From a virus, in the IMG/VR virus record IMGVR_UViG_3300020583_000014, positions 1 through 64,000 of that record: a stretch of 64,000 nucleotides of DNA, one strand, 5' to 3'. The position numbers were made by a program, and so were the translations under genes. Under the pieces are notes generated by a model that was given only the letters and a program-made list of their open reading frames with translations, was not told the origin of the DNA and ran no database searches. How positions within the stretch are numbered: position 1 is the first letter of the stretch; the number at the start of each line of letters is the position of its first letter. Shown piece by piece: positions 31,785 through 41,457 of this stretch.

Positions 31785-34700
31785 TATATGTAACCCCCAC
31801 CGTAATCCCCATACCCCTGGTAACGTTGCATAAGTTTCGGAACCATAGCTGGGGTAGTCTTATTACTCTTACGCTTAGTTAAAGGAAGTACCAACTGCGG
31901 GACTTGCTGACCCAACTCCCGTATCTGGGGTCTTGACACAAGTTCGACTCTAGGGGGCCTCACCCCCGCAATCTTAGCCCCTGGAATTACACCCCCCCCC
32001 ATAGAGCCCAGCCCTTTATGTAACTTATCCCTATTCCCAAAGTAATGAGCCCCCTCCCCAGCTACCATACCAGTGGCAGCCATAGGATAGCTTCCATAGG
32101 GTATATTCACTCCTCCCTTAGCTTCACCAAAGCCCCCATCTGGACCTTGGACATTAGTGCCACCCCCACCACCTGGGTAAGTTAGAACAGGGGGGTCACC
32201 TGTCCCCCAATCAGGTATTGGGTCAGGTGTAATAGTATTAGTTCCAGTCCCACTATTGTAGGGATTCTGTTGCCCTGGACTAATAGTGGTGTTCCCACTA
32301 CCTGGGTTAAGGGTCGGATCACCAGGATGCCCAGGTATCCCATCCCAAACCACGGTGGTATCACCTATACCGGCATTGGGATCTGGTACAGTTGTTGCCC
32401 CACTACCTGGGTCTGGGGTAACCCCATATGGATTAAAAGTAGAGTTAACATTGGGGGTAGTCCCAGTTGGATCAGGTGGAGGGGTACCTACAGTGGGAGC
32501 CGGTACATTTGGATTAGAGGGAGTAGCTGGAGGAAGGGAGAACTGGGTTGGTGGGGCATTCACCCCCCCTACTGTTGGCACCGGGGGCTCTATTGTACTC
32601 AACCCGGGCGGAACAGTATTAGGTGTGGAGGACCCAGTACCCGGAGAAGCGGGGGGAGTACCCCCGCCATAACCGCCCGCTCCACCACCATATGTATTAT
32701 ATATATTGGTATTGGAGCTTGCATAACTAGGGGGGGAAGGCACACCCTCAACCGGAGCCCCTTGTCCAAATAGAGCTTTCAACATTGCCAGATACGCGGG
32801 GTCCTGGGTCTGAGGTTGTGAACTGGAAAGGTAGGGGTCGTTATATGATTGATCCCCTGGAGCCTCACCGTACATATCCTTCTTAACGGGAGCTAGATCC
32901 ACAATAAGTTCAGGGCCAGCCTCCCCGACTAGAGCCATATGCGGACCCTGGAAAGTATTACCCTTGGCAGTACCGGGAATCTTGGGTTGAGTTGTGGTTG
33001 TAGTCGTACCCCCTGTGGGATTTGTAGTCGTAGTCTGTGACCCACCTATGTTAGTGGCTTGGGACACATCTCCCAATACATTCTGAGCTAGGTTAGTTGG
33101 GGTAGTGGGATCTCCAGGCTTAGTCCCATAATTAGCAATTGCTCCCGCTGTGGCAGCATTAGCCCCACTAATTTGAGTTCCATACGTCCCTATCTGCTGT
33201 TGGTTACCAACCTGCTCGTTCTGGGAAGCCTGAGCCTGCTGATTCTGGAGATAAGTCCGGTACTCCTGCTGTTGAGCTAGAGTCTGGTTAGCAAAGTTTA
33301 GGTTAGTAGCATTATTTTGCCCGTACACATACTGCCCTGAGGCTTCCTGTGCCGCTTGGTTAGCCTCACTGGTAGTCTGCCGGTTGGTACCTAAGAGAGC
33401 GGCCCGATTGGATTGATTCTGCTCAGCAGTCTGGTTAGCCCCAAGGTTAGTGGTAGCCATGAACTGTTGGGCCTGTTGCTGCTGATTACCAAGGTACTGC
33501 TCAGCCCCCAACTGTGCGGCAGAAAGTGTATTCTGAGTATTGAGGGCAGAAGTCCCAAGATATTGCTGATTCTGTAATGCCTCAGCTTCCTGGGCTTGAT
33601 TAGCAGCTACATTCTGTTGCCCTAAAGCCTCCTGAGTCCCAGTCCCCAACGCAGCATAACTCTGGGCGGCCCCCAAGCGGGTAGCTTCCTCAGTCTGAGT
33701 GGTGTTTAACTGAAGCTGCTTAGCCTGTACCTGGGCATTAGTCATTGCCTGGGCTTGCGCGGCAGCATTCGCCTCAGCCAATCTCGTTTGGGCATCAGCC
33801 AAAGCCAAAGGGTTGGTATTGCCCGCTGCGTTTGCCTGCTGTAACAGTTGGGCTTGGTTAGTTGCATTCTGATTACCAACTGTATAACCTGCCGCATTGA
33901 GAATAGCTTGCTGATCTTGTGGAGTTACAGTCTCGTTCTGGGCATACTGTTGGGATACATTAAGGGCCGTGGGGTCTACATAAGGATTGACATTAGCAGC
34001 CTCAGTGGCTAAAGCCCCCTGCACGCTTTGTTGGCCTGTATTCAGAGCATTCCCAGTTAAGGCACTTTGGTTGGCTTCGTTTGTGGCCTGGGCCTGCTGG
34101 TACTGCCCAATATCAGTACCTATGTTACCAGCGGTAGTACCAAGAGCATTGTTGATATTACCCTCATCGGAGGTTAGTTGCTGTACAGGTTGGTAGGGGT
34201 TACCAGCTATAGCAGACTGCTCCCCAGGAGTAAGGTAATTCTGTCCTACCTGCTGATCGGTTAACTGAAGTGCTTGCAGCGCAGGCTCGTTAAGGATGGC
34301 ATTCTGCTGCTCCTGAGTGTACCCCCCTTGACCGGAAGCTATAGGAGCATACGCGGAGGTTAGCTGCTGCTGATCGTTAAGATTCTGCCCCGCGTTATAG
34401 TTTACATAGTTCTGCAACTGCTGATCTATACCTGCACCCTCACCTAAGGCCAAGTTACGATTCTGCTGGGCCATTTCATTGATGGCGGGTCCGGTATAGG
34501 GGGTACCATACTGTCCAGCAAAGGGACCTAACGGCTGCGAAGGATTGTTAGTAGCCAGATAAGAATAAGGGTTACCATTACCTGGAGTAGTATTATATTG
34601 ATAATTTGGGGCTCCTTGTGTAGATGGGTTAGAGGGGGCTTGGGTTGGGGCAGGGCCTTGTCCAGGACCCATTATACCAGCCGCATCAGTCCCAAGAGTA

Positions 34701-36079
34701 CCCCCGCCAAAATCATAAGCGGGGTTAACACCCCCAGGATAGGCAGTGTTACCACCAGTGGAAGCTGCGGTAGTAGGGGGGGTGGTGGTTATTGGATTTG
34801 TGGGATTTGAAGGGTTAACTCCAGTCTTAAGTGGGGTACCAACAGGGTGATTAAGACCTGGAGGGGTTGGGGTACTTGTCGTAGGTGGAGTACCTGTTGT
34901 AGATGGGGTTCCAGTAGTAGACGGTGGAGTCCCAGTAGTTGGAGGGGGGGTACCTGTGCCAGTTCCAGAATAAGGATTCCCTGTAGGTGCAAAGTTGGGA
35001 TCACCAGCAGCCTGCTGGAAGGAACTTACAATATTCTGTGCAAGGCTGGGGTCCAGAGTTGCAGTTATATCATTACCATTAGAGTCCCAAATCTGACCAT
35101 CGGGAGTAACCGCCACTGTCTGCACCTGTCCGTTGATGTTAACCTCACCCTCGTAGGAGCTATTTATGTCAGCAGTTACTCCCCCTGTGAGAGCACTATC
35201 GGTGGGAGCATTGGCTCCTGGTATCCTACCTAAAGTAGGCCCCCCACCTAAAGAGGATGCCCCAAACCCAGTTCTTGAAGAGGGAGTCTGTCCAGCAGGC
35301 ATTGACCCCCCTGGAGTTTGGCCCGCAGGTGTAGATCCCCCAGGAGTAGTGGCATAAGCGTTATAATTTCCGTTACCAGTGGGGGCAGCGGCCCCAGCCC
35401 CACTAATAGACATCCCGTTAGCCTGCTCCATCTCCCCTATAGCTTGTGCGGGGGAGAGCCCAGTCTGCCCTGTCGCCTGATTGGTATAACTTCCAGTAGC
35501 GGGATTATATACCATATTATATCCAGGCCCAGAATTAGCAAGGAGCGGGTTGAGGGAGAAATTAGGGTTGCTCATTGCATACTGAGCATAGCTTTGCCCA
35601 ACTGGTACTGCCCCTGTAGACTGCCCCACAGAATATGCCCCATAACTGGTGGGGGAGGAGCCATATTTGCCATATGTCTGGGCGTCTAGACCCGCGTTAG
35701 TCTGATTACCCCCCGGTACATTGATCTGATTCTGGGCAATGGGATTACCATTAGCATCCAGATAGGCCATATTGGGTCCAGATAGCTGTTGGCCCGATAC
35801 AGTACCTCCCATCTGCTGGGCTATAGCAGCAGCGGCAGCCGGGGTAGCAAATTGGAGAGGATTTAGCGGGGAAGTGGTAGGTTGCCCTGTAGTGGGATCG
35901 GTGTACTGTACTACATTACCCTGCTCGTAGTTATTAGGGTCCAGATATGGGTTAGGAGCTTGGGTTTGAGGGATAGATGAGGCCGTGGTGGCTGTGGGTA
36001 GTGCATAACCTGGATTTTGGGCATTCACGTATCCAACACCCCCCGGCATCCAGACGGTTGTGCTGTTAAACCCCCCCAT
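31784..36079 (-). CDS. 1431-residue Gln/Asn/Thr/Pro/Gly-rich virion protein
   Basis: The longest gene of the window. The N-terminal half is Gly/Pro/Asn/Thr-rich; a long Ala/Gln/Asn segment (about 540-1000) has helical repeats such as N-Q-A-Q and Q-Q-A. Near 1040 is G-P-H-M-A-L-V-G-E-A-G-P-E-L-I, a motif seen near the end of many tape-measure proteins. The C-terminus is Pro-rich, then basic. It may be a tape-measure-like or injected protein. The composition is prion-like. Function by context only. Confidence 0.6.
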   Translation of the reverse strand: MGGFNSTTVWMPGGVGYVNAQNPGYALPTATTASSIPQTQAPNPYLDPNNYEQGNVVQYTDPTTGQPTTSPLNPLQFATPAAAAAIAQQMGGTVSGQQLSGPNMAYLDANGNPIAQNQINVPGGNQTNAGLDAQTYGKYGSSPTSYGAYSVGQSTGAVPVGQSYAQYAMSNPNFSLNPLLANSGPGYNMVYNPATGSYTNQATGQTGLSPAQAIGEMEQANGMSISGAGAAAPTGNGNYNAYATTPGGSTPAGQTPGGSMPAGQTPSSRTGFGASSLGGGPTLGRIPGANAPTDSALTGGVTADINSSYEGEVNINGQVQTVAVTPDGQIWDSNGNDITATLDPSLAQNIVSSFQQAAGDPNFAPTGNPYSGTGTGTPPPTTGTPPSTTGTPSTTGTPPTTSTPTPPGLNHPVGTPLKTGVNPSNPTNPITTTPPTTAASTGGNTAYPGGVNPAYDFGGGTLGTDAAGIMGPGQGPAPTQAPSNPSTQGAPNYQYNTTPGNGNPYSYLATNNPSQPLGPFAGQYGTPYTGPAINEMAQQNRNLALGEGAGIDQQLQNYVNYNAGQNLNDQQQLTSAYAPIASGQGGYTQEQQNAILNEPALQALQLTDQQVGQNYLTPGEQSAIAGNPYQPVQQLTSDEGNINNALGTTAGNIGTDIGQYQQAQATNEANQSALTGNALNTGQQSVQGALATEAANVNPYVDPTALNVSQQYAQNETVTPQDQQAILNAAGYTVGNQNATNQAQLLQQANAAGNTNPLALADAQTRLAEANAAAQAQAMTNAQVQAKQLQLNTTQTEEATRLGAAQSYAALGTGTQEALGQQNVAANQAQEAEALQNQQYLGTSALNTQNTLSAAQLGAEQYLGNQQQQAQQFMATTNLGANQTAEQNQSNRAALLGTNRQTTSEANQAAQEASGQYVYGQNNATNLNFANQTLAQQQEYRTYLQNQQAQASQNEQVGNQQQIGTYGTQISGANAATAGAIANYGTKPGDPTTPTNLAQNVLGDVSQATNIGGSQTTTTNPTGGTTTTTTQPKIPGTAKGNTFQGPHMALVGEAGPELIVDLAPVKKDMYGEAPGDQSYNDPYLSSSQPQTQDPAYLAMLKALFGQGAPVEGVPSPPSYASSNTNIYNTYGGGAGGYGGGTPPASPGTGSSTPNTVPPGLSTIEPPVPTVGGVNAPPTQFSLPPATPSNPNVPAPTVGTPPPDPTGTTPNVNSTFNPYGVTPDPGSGATTVPDPNAGIGDTTVVWDGIPGHPGDPTLNPGSGNTTISPGQQNPYNSGTGTNTITPDPIPDWGTGDPPVLTYPGGGGGTNVQGPDGGFGEAKGGVNIPYGSYPMAATGMVAGEGAHYFGNRDKLHKGLGSMGGGVIPGAKIAGVRPPRVELVSRPQIRELGQQVPQLVLPLTKRKSNKTTPAMVPKLMQRYQGYGDYGGGYI

Positions 36080-36704
36080 ATTTTGCCCCCTTCTTTTGAT
36101 TATCTACGTTCCACATTGGACGTAAATTTCTATAATTAAAACATAGCTTTTGCTGCTCTGGGTCCGATAAGTCAAAAGAAACACAGGGTCTAATATGGTC
36201 AATATGTATCCTACCCATAGCAGACCAGGACATACCCTCTGTAAATTGATTCTCAATATGGATTCTCAATTCCCCCCATGAGCACCCTACCACATCCACC
36301 ATATGTGAATCCCTAGAACCATTAAGTGTCTTCAAAAATCTACGAAGGCGGTTACTCAATAAACATCTAAGTCTAAAGGAGGGGTCATTGTTATACTTAT
36401 CTAATCTCCATTTATTCTGATAGGATCTGAAGGCTTCTTTGTTATTTTTAATATACTCTTTATCCTGCTCTGTATGTGTTCTATGGTATTCCCTAGTATT
36501 GGCCCTTTCCCTATCTCTATTAACTGAGTGGTAGTACTCCGAATACTCTTTTTCCTTTAACTGTACAAGGATAGAACTTCTATGCTTCTTCCTAGACTCA
36601 ATTACTTTTTCAGGATTATCCCTCTGCCATTGCTTAGAAACCTCCAATCGCTTATCCAAGACGGCCCGTTCCTCTGGAGTACAATTTGTCTTTCGTGCTG
36701 GCAT
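36066..36704 (-). CDS. HNH endonuclease, free-standing
   Basis: 212 residues from ATG at 36704, preceded by AGGT; an ATG at 36755 would add an unlikely hydrophobic leader. Basic helical N-terminus, then the core H-I-D-H-I-R-P-C-V-S-F-D-L-S-D-P, followed by F-N-Y-R-N-L-R-P-M-W and D-N-Q-K-K-G-A-K. This is the common phage HNH type. Inserted between virion genes, with a 23-bp repeat just upstream. Confidence 0.85.
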   Translation of the reverse strand: MPARKTNCTPEERAVLDKRLEVSKQWQRDNPEKVIESRKKHRSSILVQLKEKEYSEYYHSVNRDRERANTREYHRTHTEQDKEYIKNNKEAFRSYQNKWRLDKYNNDPSFRLRCLLSNRLRRFLKTLNGSRDSHMVDVVGCSWGELRIHIENQFTEGMSWSAMGRIHIDHIRPCVSFDLSDPEQQKLCFNYRNLRPMWNVDNQKKGAKYGGV

Positions 36705-36763
36705 ACCTACAGCATAAATCGATAGTAGTGGGATTGCAAGAACTTTATACCACATTAGAAATA

Positions 36764-36786
36764 CTGCGTGTACTTAATACAGACCC
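36764..36786. repeat. 23-bp dispersed palindromic repeat, copy 15
   Basis: Core TGTACTTAATACA between the HNH gene and the 36798 gene. Confidence 0.9.
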
Positions 36787-36797
36787 TATTTGATGCC

Positions 36798-37178
36798 CTA
36801 AACAAGGGGTATAGCCCCTGTTTTCACTGTCCCATCCGAGTACTGTACAGCAAAGATAAGCTGGTTTGTGGTCTGATTCACGGTCACAGTCATGATTGTA
36901 GACCCAAAAGCTACTTTTCCCGTAGTACTCACTGCCCCTATGGAAGCTATACTGGCAATGTTAGAGGTTACTATCTGCCCTAGGGTATTAGCCCAACTCT
37001 GAATAGCCTGGAGCATACCAGCCATCACCTGAGCTAAGGATACAGGCCCAGTTAACTCACTTTTCTCTACTCCCATGCTACCCCCACTACCTCCTATAAC
37101 AGAGGATAGGCCGGTACCCCGCACGCGGGTTATGCGGGAGGCTATATTCAGTTGAGGTACTACTTGACTAACAGGCAT
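36798..37178 (-). CDS. Small virion-region protein
   Basis: 126 residues from ATG at 37178 (a start at 37220 lies across the divergent promoter). Helical middle (A-Q-V-M-A-G-M-L-Q-A-I) and a beta-rich end. Divergent from the zinc-ribbon gene at 37199. Confidence 0.5.
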   Translation of the reverse strand: MPVSQVVPQLNIASRITRVRGTGLSSVIGGSGGSMGVEKSELTGPVSLAQVMAGMLQAIQSWANTLGQIVTSNIASIASIGAVSTTGKVAFGSTIMTVTVNQTTNQLIFAVQYSDGTVKTGAIPLV

Positions 37179-37193
37179 TTGTAATGGTATTAT
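37164..37193 (+). promoter_or_regulatory. Leaderless rightward promoter
   Basis: TTGACT (37164-37169), 18-nt spacer, TATTAT (37188-37193), then 5 nt to the ATG at 37199. No 15-bp operator. Fits the leaderless pattern of other small rightward genes. Confidence 0.6.
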
Positions 37194-37198
37194 TAGAT

Positions 37199-37423
37199 AT
37201 GATACAAGATGAATTTTCAAACTTACCTATTACTAGGCAGAGGAAAGAGCAATTACGTCACGTAAGGGATGGAAAATGTCAGTACTGCTCCAACCCCCTT
37301 GCGAAAGAATCCACATTAAATTGCGTTACCCATATGATAAAGATTCGGGAAAGGCAAAGGAAAAATAGGGGTCGTAAGAAAAGGTATCTAGGGTCCCGTA
37401 GTTATAAAGTTACGATGGTATGA
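37199..37423 (+). CDS. Zinc-ribbon protein, paralogue family member 3
   Basis: 74 residues from ATG at 37199 (an ATG at 37184 overlaps the promoter). E-F-S-N-L-P-I-T-R, R-D-G-K-C-Q-Y-C, C-V-T-H, then K-K-R-Y-L-G-S-R-S-Y: the same order as the protein at 9204. The two rightward genes here interrupt the leftward virion operon, so they look like a cargo insertion. Confidence 0.7.
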   Translation: MIQDEFSNLPITRQRKEQLRHVRDGKCQYCSNPLAKESTLNCVTHMIKIRERQRKNRGRKKRYLGSRSYKVTMV

Positions 37424-37716
37424 AATATCTAATTATCAAGGGGCTCTTGGTTGTCAGTACGGCCCTAGATGCCCACTCCAGTTGGAAAGCTACTAAGGCT
37501 GGGGCTATTGAGGCTAATCCTATTCTCTCCTCCCATGGAACTTATGCTACCAAAGGGGCTACCATTGAATTTGGGATAACCAGTGCCACCCTGCTGACAG
37601 AGTACTTGATTGAGAGAAACCATCCCAATATTAGAAATAAGATTGCCATTGCGGAAGCTGTATCCGCTGGGGCTCACTTTGGTATCGCTGCTCATAACTA
37701 TTCTCTAGCGAAATAA
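37420..37716 (+). CDS. Membrane protein (DUF5658-like)
   Basis: 98 residues, ATGA-coupled to the zinc-ribbon gene. Three hydrophobic segments; D-A-H-S-S-W and E-A-N-P-I-L patterns are seen in small bacterial membrane proteins of the DUF5658 type. It overlaps the convergent gene by 12 nt. Function unknown. Confidence 0.55.
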   Translation: MKYLIIKGLLVVSTALDAHSSWKATKAGAIEANPILSSHGTYATKGATIEFGITSATLLTEYLIERNHPNIRNKIAIAEAVSAGAHFGIAAHNYSLAK

Positions 37717-38262
37717 TTCGCGTTCTGAATACCAATGCCGCAGGGCTGATAGCTCAAAGTTACCACCTGAGGTAATCACAAACACAGAATCCACACACCA
37801 GAACCCATGCAGGTTGCTAAAGGATCTCACCACTGGGACCGCTGTAACCGCAAAGGCCGGGACTGGGATATTGCCAAATACCTGAGTCCAGTTAGCATAT
37901 TGGGAAGCAGGGTTGGTAGTCTCAACAAAGGTGGACCCTATTAAAACATTAGCTGCATTATAGAAAGATAACCCAAACCCTATCTGCCCATCAGCGGCTA
38001 CACTGGACTTAACCCAGAAACTAGCAAACAGAGAAGCCCCAGCGGTAACTGAGAAAGGTACCGTGGAAGTAACATCACTAGAGCCTAAGGAACCGTTAGC
38101 TGTTCTTTGTATCCCATATAATCCATTCTTGGCACATATAATAGACTGAATCCATAAGGCCCCCAAAGTCCAGGCGGGTAAAGGAGGGGGGGGTATAAAT
38201 AAAACTGAGCCCTGTCTTAATGCCCCTATAAAGGATGGGTTGGATACGCCTGCTGTTGGCAC
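37705..38262 (-). CDS. Carbohydrate-binding-like fibre protein
   Basis: 185 residues, GTG start with AGGAAG upstream. After a linker, residues 50-180 have the beta-sandwich pattern of carbohydrate-binding modules (S-L-F-A-S-F-W-V-K-S, and N-W-T-Q-V-F-G-N-I). Probably a receptor-binding or fibre-tip protein. Contains a run of eight G. Confidence 0.6.
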   Translation of the reverse strand: MPTAGVSNPSFIGALRQGSVLFIPPPPLPAWTLGALWIQSIICAKNGLYGIQRTANGSLGSSDVTSTVPFSVTAGASLFASFWVKSSVAADGQIGFGLSFYNAANVLIGSTFVETTNPASQYANWTQVFGNIPVPAFAVTAVPVVRSFSNLHGFWCVDSVFVITSGGNFELSALRHWYSERELFR

Positions 38263-39411
38263 CTAGCTTCCTACATTATCCACTATAAGCTGGGCTGTAC
38301 CACTAGTAGTCGCTGTAGATTGCCATGCCGTAGTTATCCCATCCTCTTCCAGGTAAGAAATAGTGGACCCAGAGATAGTGAATCCATTCCTAAGAGGACG
38401 GAGGGCATTCATGGTTGAGCGGGAAGCGGGTTGACCCACTGCTACTGTAGTTGCCGTCCAATCCCTAATAAGGGCCGAATCGGCTATAGCGTTTTTAGTG
38501 TTAGCATCAAATAAACCAGCAGTGGGTCCTGATATACCTTGGTCAGCAGAGAGGGAAGACTGGCCTACCCCAGTTAGGGACATCCCGGCTCCATTACCAG
38601 TAGCAGTCCCAAAAATACCAGATCCAGAAGTAGCCCCACCCACACCAGATATTCCTCCTCCCGTTCCCCCTCCCACCCCAAGTACACCATTTCCAGACCC
38701 ATTTCCGGCAGCGTTTATCCCGTTACCATTGGAGGCTCCAACTAGGTGCATTCCATCCCCCCCACCTGCTGCATAGGCATAAATTCCAGAACCGGAAGTG
38801 GCCCCCCCCGCTGCCACTATTCCCTGTCCCGTACTACCCCCAGAGGATAACACCCCACTACCAGAGCCATTACCAGAGGCATTTATACCATTACCGTTAG
38901 ATCCAGTAGAGGAAGCTATAATAGCATCCCCAGTTGAATTAACTATATTCAATTGCCTTAAGGAGAGGGTAGCATTAGGGCCATTTGTGAAAGATCCATT
39001 TATCTTTACCACGTTAGCTGGTATTTCCGTACCCAAGGGGCTATATCCTAAATAGGCTATGTCTATAGGGGTAGACTGCATATTAGCGGCCCCCGAAAGC
39101 ATAATTACACAGCCTAGATTTCCAGTAGAAAAAGCCGCATTAGGGGGGCAGAATTGATAATACCCCGGCATATGGGTAGCATCTATCTCAGCAAAACCAC
39201 CAGAAGTATACACCCCCAGAGTCATAGTGGTAAGCGTTATGGCAGTTGGGGACAAGACAGTATCCGGCATAAAATAGGCAATTAACCCGGAGGTTGCAGA
39301 TGTTAATCCCGTAAGCCCAGCCCCAGTTGTCACAGAAGAGTTACCAATAAAAATCTGTAATATGTTAGAAACTGATTGTTTCTGTATCTGCTTAAACTGT
39401 GGTGCTGCCAT
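38263..39411 (-). CDS. Tail fibre protein with Gly-rich repeats
   Basis: 382 residues. Residues about 1-130 form a beta-rich domain; 165-275 contain tandem repeats of the type N-G-N-G-I-N-A-S-G-N-G-S-G, as in beta-helical fibre shafts; the C-terminus is a globular cap. Shares a junction with a 23-bp repeat (9 nt before its ATG). Confidence 0.7.
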   Translation of the reverse strand: MAAPQFKQIQKQSVSNILQIFIGNSSVTTGAGLTGLTSATSGLIAYFMPDTVLSPTAITLTTMTLGVYTSGGFAEIDATHMPGYYQFCPPNAAFSTGNLGCVIMLSGAANMQSTPIDIAYLGYSPLGTEIPANVVKINGSFTNGPNATLSLRQLNIVNSTGDAIIASSTGSNGNGINASGNGSGSGVLSSGGSTGQGIVAAGGATSGSGIYAYAAGGGDGMHLVGASNGNGINAAGNGSGNGVLGVGGGTGGGISGVGGATSGSGIFGTATGNGAGMSLTGVGQSSLSADQGISGPTAGLFDANTKNAIADSALIRDWTATTVAVGQPASRSTMNALRPLRNGFTISGSTISYLEEDGITTAWQSTATTSGTAQLIVDNVGS

Positions 39412-39420
39412 ATGATATCT

Positions 39421-39443
39421 CGGTGTGTACTAAATACAGACCC
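39421..39443. repeat. 23-bp dispersed palindromic repeat, copy 16
   Basis: Core TGTACTAAATACA. Upstream gene stop and downstream gene start flank it closely. Confidence 0.92.
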
Positions 39444-39446
39444 TAT

Positions 39447-41384
39447 TTAGGTATTACCTTCAAAACTGGGATCGTGGACAAGATTCATACCCTGAGTTAT
39501 CAAATGACTCATACCCTCAGAGATATTATCAAAGCTGCGGTGTGGCATCAAACCAGGACTCTGGGATAGGGTAACTGGTAGAACATTGAAAACTTGGGCA
39601 TGATCCAGACTAAATGCCTGAATTTGGGCTACCCCGTTACCAGTTAGGCGGTAGTCTGCCCCGTGATGATGATAGATCACCCCCTTTGCAGACTTCCCAC
39701 CCATGTTGGGAAAAAGGGATGTCTCATAGGTTGAGAATATGGGGAACCCATTGTCTAAGTATGGGTTAACATCTGTAGACTGGTTATTCCTTAGTATACC
39801 ATCGTGGAGGGAGGAGCCAAGCCATAATTCCTGCTGTTGGGAGGCTGCTGTAACCGCCCCCGGCAGTGAGTTTTTCACAGAAGCAATAGCCCCCATATTG
39901 AACCCCTGAAGGAAATCAGGACCCGAGAAGTTAGCCGCTGAGGGAGTAAATCCCAAAGTGTAATCCCATACCAATTCCGCATTGGGAGTGGTAGCCCCAT
40001 CTAGACAGGCTAGAACTGTAACGGTCCTTTTATGGGGTACATCCACTATCTGGATAGCTTGTGCAGCATTCCAGTTAATCCGGTTCCATATATGATCCTG
40101 GTTATAGGAGATAGGAAGGGCCGGGAACGTACCCTGGAAATAATACATACCATCTTGGGCAGCTACCCAAGCATATGTACCCGAGGGGGCAACCTGTACA
40201 CCCCGTATCGCTAAAGTTCCACGGCTACCATCAATTAACTGAGGAGTAGCCCAAGTAGAGGGGTCACCCTGGTTATCTGTGGTCTGATAAGTCCACTCAG
40301 GCCCGAACATGTATAATACACCATCCATAGAAATACAGGTGGTAATATCCCTCAGGCCGGGAAGCTGAATTAAGGAGAGAGCGGGGTCTATCTGCTGGTA
40401 CGCTCCAATAGCAGATACAAAAAGAGCACTCGACAGACCTCCAACATTATTAGGTATTTGACAGACATATACCATCCTATTTCCATGGGTTAGGACCACA
40501 GAAGGATAAAATTGTGGGACGTTAGAGACTGAGTTAGTCAATAGGGTAAGGGAATAGGTAACATCCTGTCCTGTGGCAAGTAACTGCTGATCGGAGATAT
40601 TGATAATGAAGGTAATGGTAGAGCTTGCACCCCCTACTACAGCTTGGGACAACCCTTGCGGGATAAACCATTGGGCAGGATTTCCGAAGGCAGTCATCAT
40701 GGGATGAACTGCAATCGCCCCTACAGGCCAAGTAGTAGTCAGACTCCAGGAGAGGTAGGTCCCTCCTCCGACTGTGTAGGCAATTGGGGTGAAGGTGTTG
40801 ATATTGGGATTAGTTCCCACTCCAGAATCAGGACTGGGGCGTGTAATGAAGCCAGAGCGATATTCGATAAGATAACCGAACAGGTGCAATCCGGGGGTAC
40901 TGTTTCCAGGTCCCGGTTCTGATGGGGGCGGCGGAACATAAGTTATAGGGGGCAAGAATGCCAAATCGTTTACAAAGCCGGATTGGTATGTAAGGATGCG
41001 GGCACCACTCGCCCCCTGCCCTGACACAGTAAAGAAAGATAGGAATAGTCTAGCCCCAGCTTGTGAGAATGTAGCAGCTATTCCTATTAGACTACCGGCT
41101 ATTAGCTCAACCTGGGGTAGAGGTTGATTGGTGATATCTATAGCCCATACAGACTGATCTGAAGCCCGGTACCATAGCAGGAGGTTACCCAGGTCTGATA
41201 TCCAATTGGACATGGCTGAGATTTCATCAGTAGTAGCAAAGGCCACTGAATACCCAAGCCGGGTACCTACCTGCATCCCAGATCTGCCCTTAATAAAGGA
41301 TACGTTCTGGGCCTGTAGGCCATTAGAGGAGGGAACCTGGGTAGGGTCCTGGTACGACCAGCCCCCACCAAAGCTCATCGACAT
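39447..41384 (-). CDS. Tail tubular protein B-like (beta-propeller)
   Basis: 645 residues. N-terminus like tail tubular protein B (S-F-G-G-G-W-x2-Q-D-P-T-Q-V-P-S-S-N); body of repeated beta blades, W/Y-rich, with loops naming positions of propeller blades. Works as nozzle or stabilising protein of short-tailed phages. ATG start is one of two close candidates. Confidence 0.65.
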   Translation of the reverse strand: MSMSFGGGWSYQDPTQVPSSNGLQAQNVSFIKGRSGMQVGTRLGYSVAFATTDEISAMSNWISDLGNLLLWYRASDQSVWAIDITNQPLPQVELIAGSLIGIAATFSQAGARLFLSFFTVSGQGASGARILTYQSGFVNDLAFLPPITYVPPPPSEPGPGNSTPGLHLFGYLIEYRSGFITRPSPDSGVGTNPNINTFTPIAYTVGGGTYLSWSLTTTWPVGAIAVHPMMTAFGNPAQWFIPQGLSQAVVGGASSTITFIINISDQQLLATGQDVTYSLTLLTNSVSNVPQFYPSVVLTHGNRMVYVCQIPNNVGGLSSALFVSAIGAYQQIDPALSLIQLPGLRDITTCISMDGVLYMFGPEWTYQTTDNQGDPSTWATPQLIDGSRGTLAIRGVQVAPSGTYAWVAAQDGMYYFQGTFPALPISYNQDHIWNRINWNAAQAIQIVDVPHKRTVTVLACLDGATTPNAELVWDYTLGFTPSAANFSGPDFLQGFNMGAIASVKNSLPGAVTAASQQQELWLGSSLHDGILRNNQSTDVNPYLDNGFPIFSTYETSLFPNMGGKSAKGVIYHHHGADYRLTGNGVAQIQAFSLDHAQVFNVLPVTLSQSPGLMPHRSFDNISEGMSHLITQGMNLVHDPSFEGNT

Positions 41385-41422
41385 AACTCGTTGAAAAGAT
41401 GGGTCAACCGTATGAGTATCCT

Positions 41423-41445
41423 AGGCGTGTACTTAATACAGACCC
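41423..41445. repeat. 23-bp dispersed palindromic repeat, copy 17
   Basis: Core TGTACTTAATACA, between the 41458 gene and the tail tubular B-like gene. Confidence 0.9.
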
Positions 41446-41457
41446 TATTTTAGGGTT

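Noticed and set aside
36705-36755. Upstream start of the HNH gene at 36755
   Set aside because: It adds a hydrophobic leader that is unlikely on an endonuclease; the ATG at 36704 has a better ribosome site.
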